Assembly: GCF_029227915.1 (NCBI RefSeq)
Contig: NC_079876.1
Location: 31,347,828-31,411,827 of the forward strand
Direction: 5' to 3'
Length of the DNA: 64,000 nucleotides
Source of the DNA: Hydractinia symbiolongicarpus
Taxonomy: Eukaryota; Cnidaria; Hydrozoa; Anthoathecata; Hydractiniidae
Below, in pieces: positions 62,581-64,000 of the stretch. The position numbers were made by a program, and so were the translations under genes. Numbering within the stretch: position 1 is the stretch's first letter; each line of letters begins with the position of its first letter. The notes beneath the pieces were generated by a model. That model did not search any database. It saw nothing but the letters and a program-made list of their open reading frames with translations, and had not been told where the DNA came from.

Positions 62581-63055
62581 AAATGTAGATGAGTCTGCAT
62601 ACATAACTTGTGTAATACTTATTATTGGTTATTGTTATTAGTGTTTTTGATTGACAAAGCAACAACCTGCAGCTTTTAATAATTAAATATGTGGTCTTCA
62701 CTACTTTTGGATATCCCAACATAAGGAAATGCTTTTGTGTCTGCTTTTCCATGTGATAATTTAAATTAAAGAGATTAAATGTTTATCATTCATTTATTTT
62801 GTATGTTAAAAATAATTATTTGAGGAAACGTCTCAAACATTCACATAACTATTTAAAAAAATGTGCAGATAGTAATTTTGTTTAGATAAATGTTATAATG
62901 CCAACCAATGGTAGCTGTTTTTAAAATTTGATTTTCAGAAAAAGAATATGAAAGTAATGTTGTGTGGGTTGCACTTACTATCACTTTAAGCTAAAAATCT
63001 GCAAAATCAACATGACAGTACACAAATAATTGGCGATATCAACTTCTGAGCATAT
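62581..63055. other. AT-rich stretch, no feature recognised
   Basis: Nothing beyond short AT-rich open frames was seen before the LINE fragment that follows. Confidence 0.45.
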
Positions 63056-63059
63056 AACA

Positions 63060-63830
63060 TATTTCAGGATTTGGTGGTAACTCAATTTTTTGTCAGACTT
63101 GCAAGCATTGGGTACATAAGAAGTGCAGTAGTATTGGTGGAAGGTTAAGAGCTGACATTCAGTTTGTATGCAAGCATTGCAAAGGTGAGATAATAGAGAA
63201 TGAAGTATTTCCAGCTTCAATGATGTACAACAGTGGCTCGTTAGAGATAGTTGAGAACTTCTGTTACTTAGGTGATATGTTGGGCAGTGAAGGGGTGTTG
63301 GAAAAAGTGTTACTTGCAGGATAGGTTCTGCTTGGATCTTCCTTTGTTGACTAGCAGAGTCTTGTCAATATAGTTAAAAGGTAGGTTGTATGAGGCCTGT
63401 GTAAGAAGTGTTATGTTGTAGGGTAGTGAGACATGGGCAGTGAAGCAGGAAGACCTTGACTGTTTAGAAAGGAATGATATGAGAATGGTTAGGTGGATGT
63501 GTAACACCAGAGACAGAAAGAGTTCAGATGAGCTAAGAAGCAGACTAAGTATCCGTAGAATTAAAGATGTTATCCAGATAAGAAGATTGAATTGGGTGGG
63601 GTACTTGGAAAGAATGGAGGGGGATAATTGGGTAGGAAAGTGTGGGGACTTGATAGATCCTGGGGCAAAGCCCAGAGGCAGACGAAAAAAATACTTGGCA
63701 GGAGGTTATAAGGACAGACTTGATACAGAGGAAGTTGAGTTTAGATCTAACACAGTCTAGATCAGATTGAAAGAGGGTCATGGAGGTCATGGAAAACGGA
63801 CGTTAAGCCGAGGATGATGATGATGATTGC
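63060..63830 (+). mobile_element. Truncated, frameshifted 3' end of a non-LTR retrotransposon (LINE)
   Basis: First segment (from 63067): NSIFCQTCKHWVHKKC, then FVCKHC, then NFCYLGDMLGSEG, the typical zinc-knuckle plus FCYLGD tail of many LINE ORF2 proteins, ending at a stop near 63324. A frameshifted middle part (LPLLTSRVLSI, then GRLYEACVRSVML) has internal TAG stops. The last segment (63440-63760) reads GSETWAVKQEDLDCLE, MVRWMCNT, RRLNWVGYLERMEGDNW and PRGRRKK, ending in a TAG. The 3' end is a short (GAT)n tail at about 63812-63826. The reverse transcriptase core and endonuclease are missing, as expected of a 5'-truncated insertion. It is dead. Confidence 0.85.
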
Positions 63831-63857
63831 CATGTTGTGCTTTTTTTGTTTATAGAG

Positions 63858-63932
63858 AACGGACAGACAATATTGCCGACAGAAACAATAGTGAGATCAT
63901 TAGAGAACGAAGAATCCTTACAACAAGTGAAG
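63858..63932 (+). CDS. Exon related to exon 2 of the 56-57 kb gene, opposite strand
   Basis: A 75-nt, phase 0-0 exon bounded by TTTATAGAG and GTTAGT. It encodes NGQTILPTETIVRSLENE, then ESLQQVK. The DNA, including the first bases of the next intron (GTTAGTCCTAACATTTTT), aligns with 56670-56743 read on the minus strand (GTTAGCCCAAACATTTTTTT). This copy has one more base and stays open to the donor. A second possible donor (GTGAGA) sits at the same place in both copies. The LINE tail lies just upstream, and the remaining exons would lie beyond the window. Function unknown. Confidence 0.42.
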
Positions 63933-64000
63933 GTTAGTCCTAACATTTTTACTGTTTTTATGTTAGAGAAATGCTTGATCTATTTTTGTTTATCTTATTA

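Noticed and set aside
1-64000. tRNA or rRNA genes
   Set aside because: No cloverleaf with A/B boxes or rRNA-like conserved GC-rich stretches was recognised by eye; a covariance-model search would be needed to exclude small RNAs.

Overview
This is nuclear DNA of an animal, not a bacterium. The unique part is AT-rich, its genes are broken into short exons joined by GT/AG introns, and it is crowded with transposon remains. The transposon set (a Ginger-like integrase element with Ulp1 protease and PHD finger, a non-LTR retrotransposon tail, and short repeats ending in GTATACGGGCATTATAATAT) suggests an early-branching metazoan, most likely a hydrozoan cnidarian. That placement is inference from repeat style; no host marker gene is present.

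Layout. (1) 1-38,814: one uninterrupted satellite array of about 87-bp monomers (roughly 445 copies) that continues off the left edge. Every monomer carries a strong palindrome. The array shows dimer, trimer and 10-mer higher-order patterns, large internal duplications, length-variable G tracts and a decayed right edge. (2) 38,815-39,657: the satellite boundary falls inside an exon-like reading frame, followed by a LINE-tail-like scrap. (3) 39,658-50,756: minus-strand, intron-rich exons. They encode, in order of transcription, an H2C2 zinc finger, DDE integrase core and GPY/F-like module (50,756-48,260), then a tandemly duplicated cassette of small exons (48.0-45.1 kb), then a Ulp1/C48-type cysteine protease, a PHD finger and a C-terminal Cys/His zinc-binding segment (43.8-39.66 kb). 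This combination fits a Ginger1-type DNA transposon. One integrase exon has an in-frame TAA and one cassette copy has lost splice sites, so the copy looks dead or dying. (4) 50.8-56.0 kb: mostly non-coding, with a MITE-like inverted-repeat element, dispersed repeats and a few weak exon candidates. (5) 56,043-57,115: a small minus-strand gene model beginning with a signal peptide; one of its exons has a diverged relative on the plus strand at 63,858-63,932. (6) 57.6-63.0 kb: non-coding sequence with a pogo-like terminal repeat, a perfect 26-bp-arm hairpin and minisatellites. (7) 63.06-63.83 kb: a frameshifted 3' end of a LINE.

Most long open frames in the first 38.8 kb are artefacts: the monomer is close to 29 codons long, so frames stay open across units on both strands. 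The genes described here were assembled by eye from splice sites, phase and residue patterns; several exons are too short or lack an ATG and would be missed by an ORF scan.
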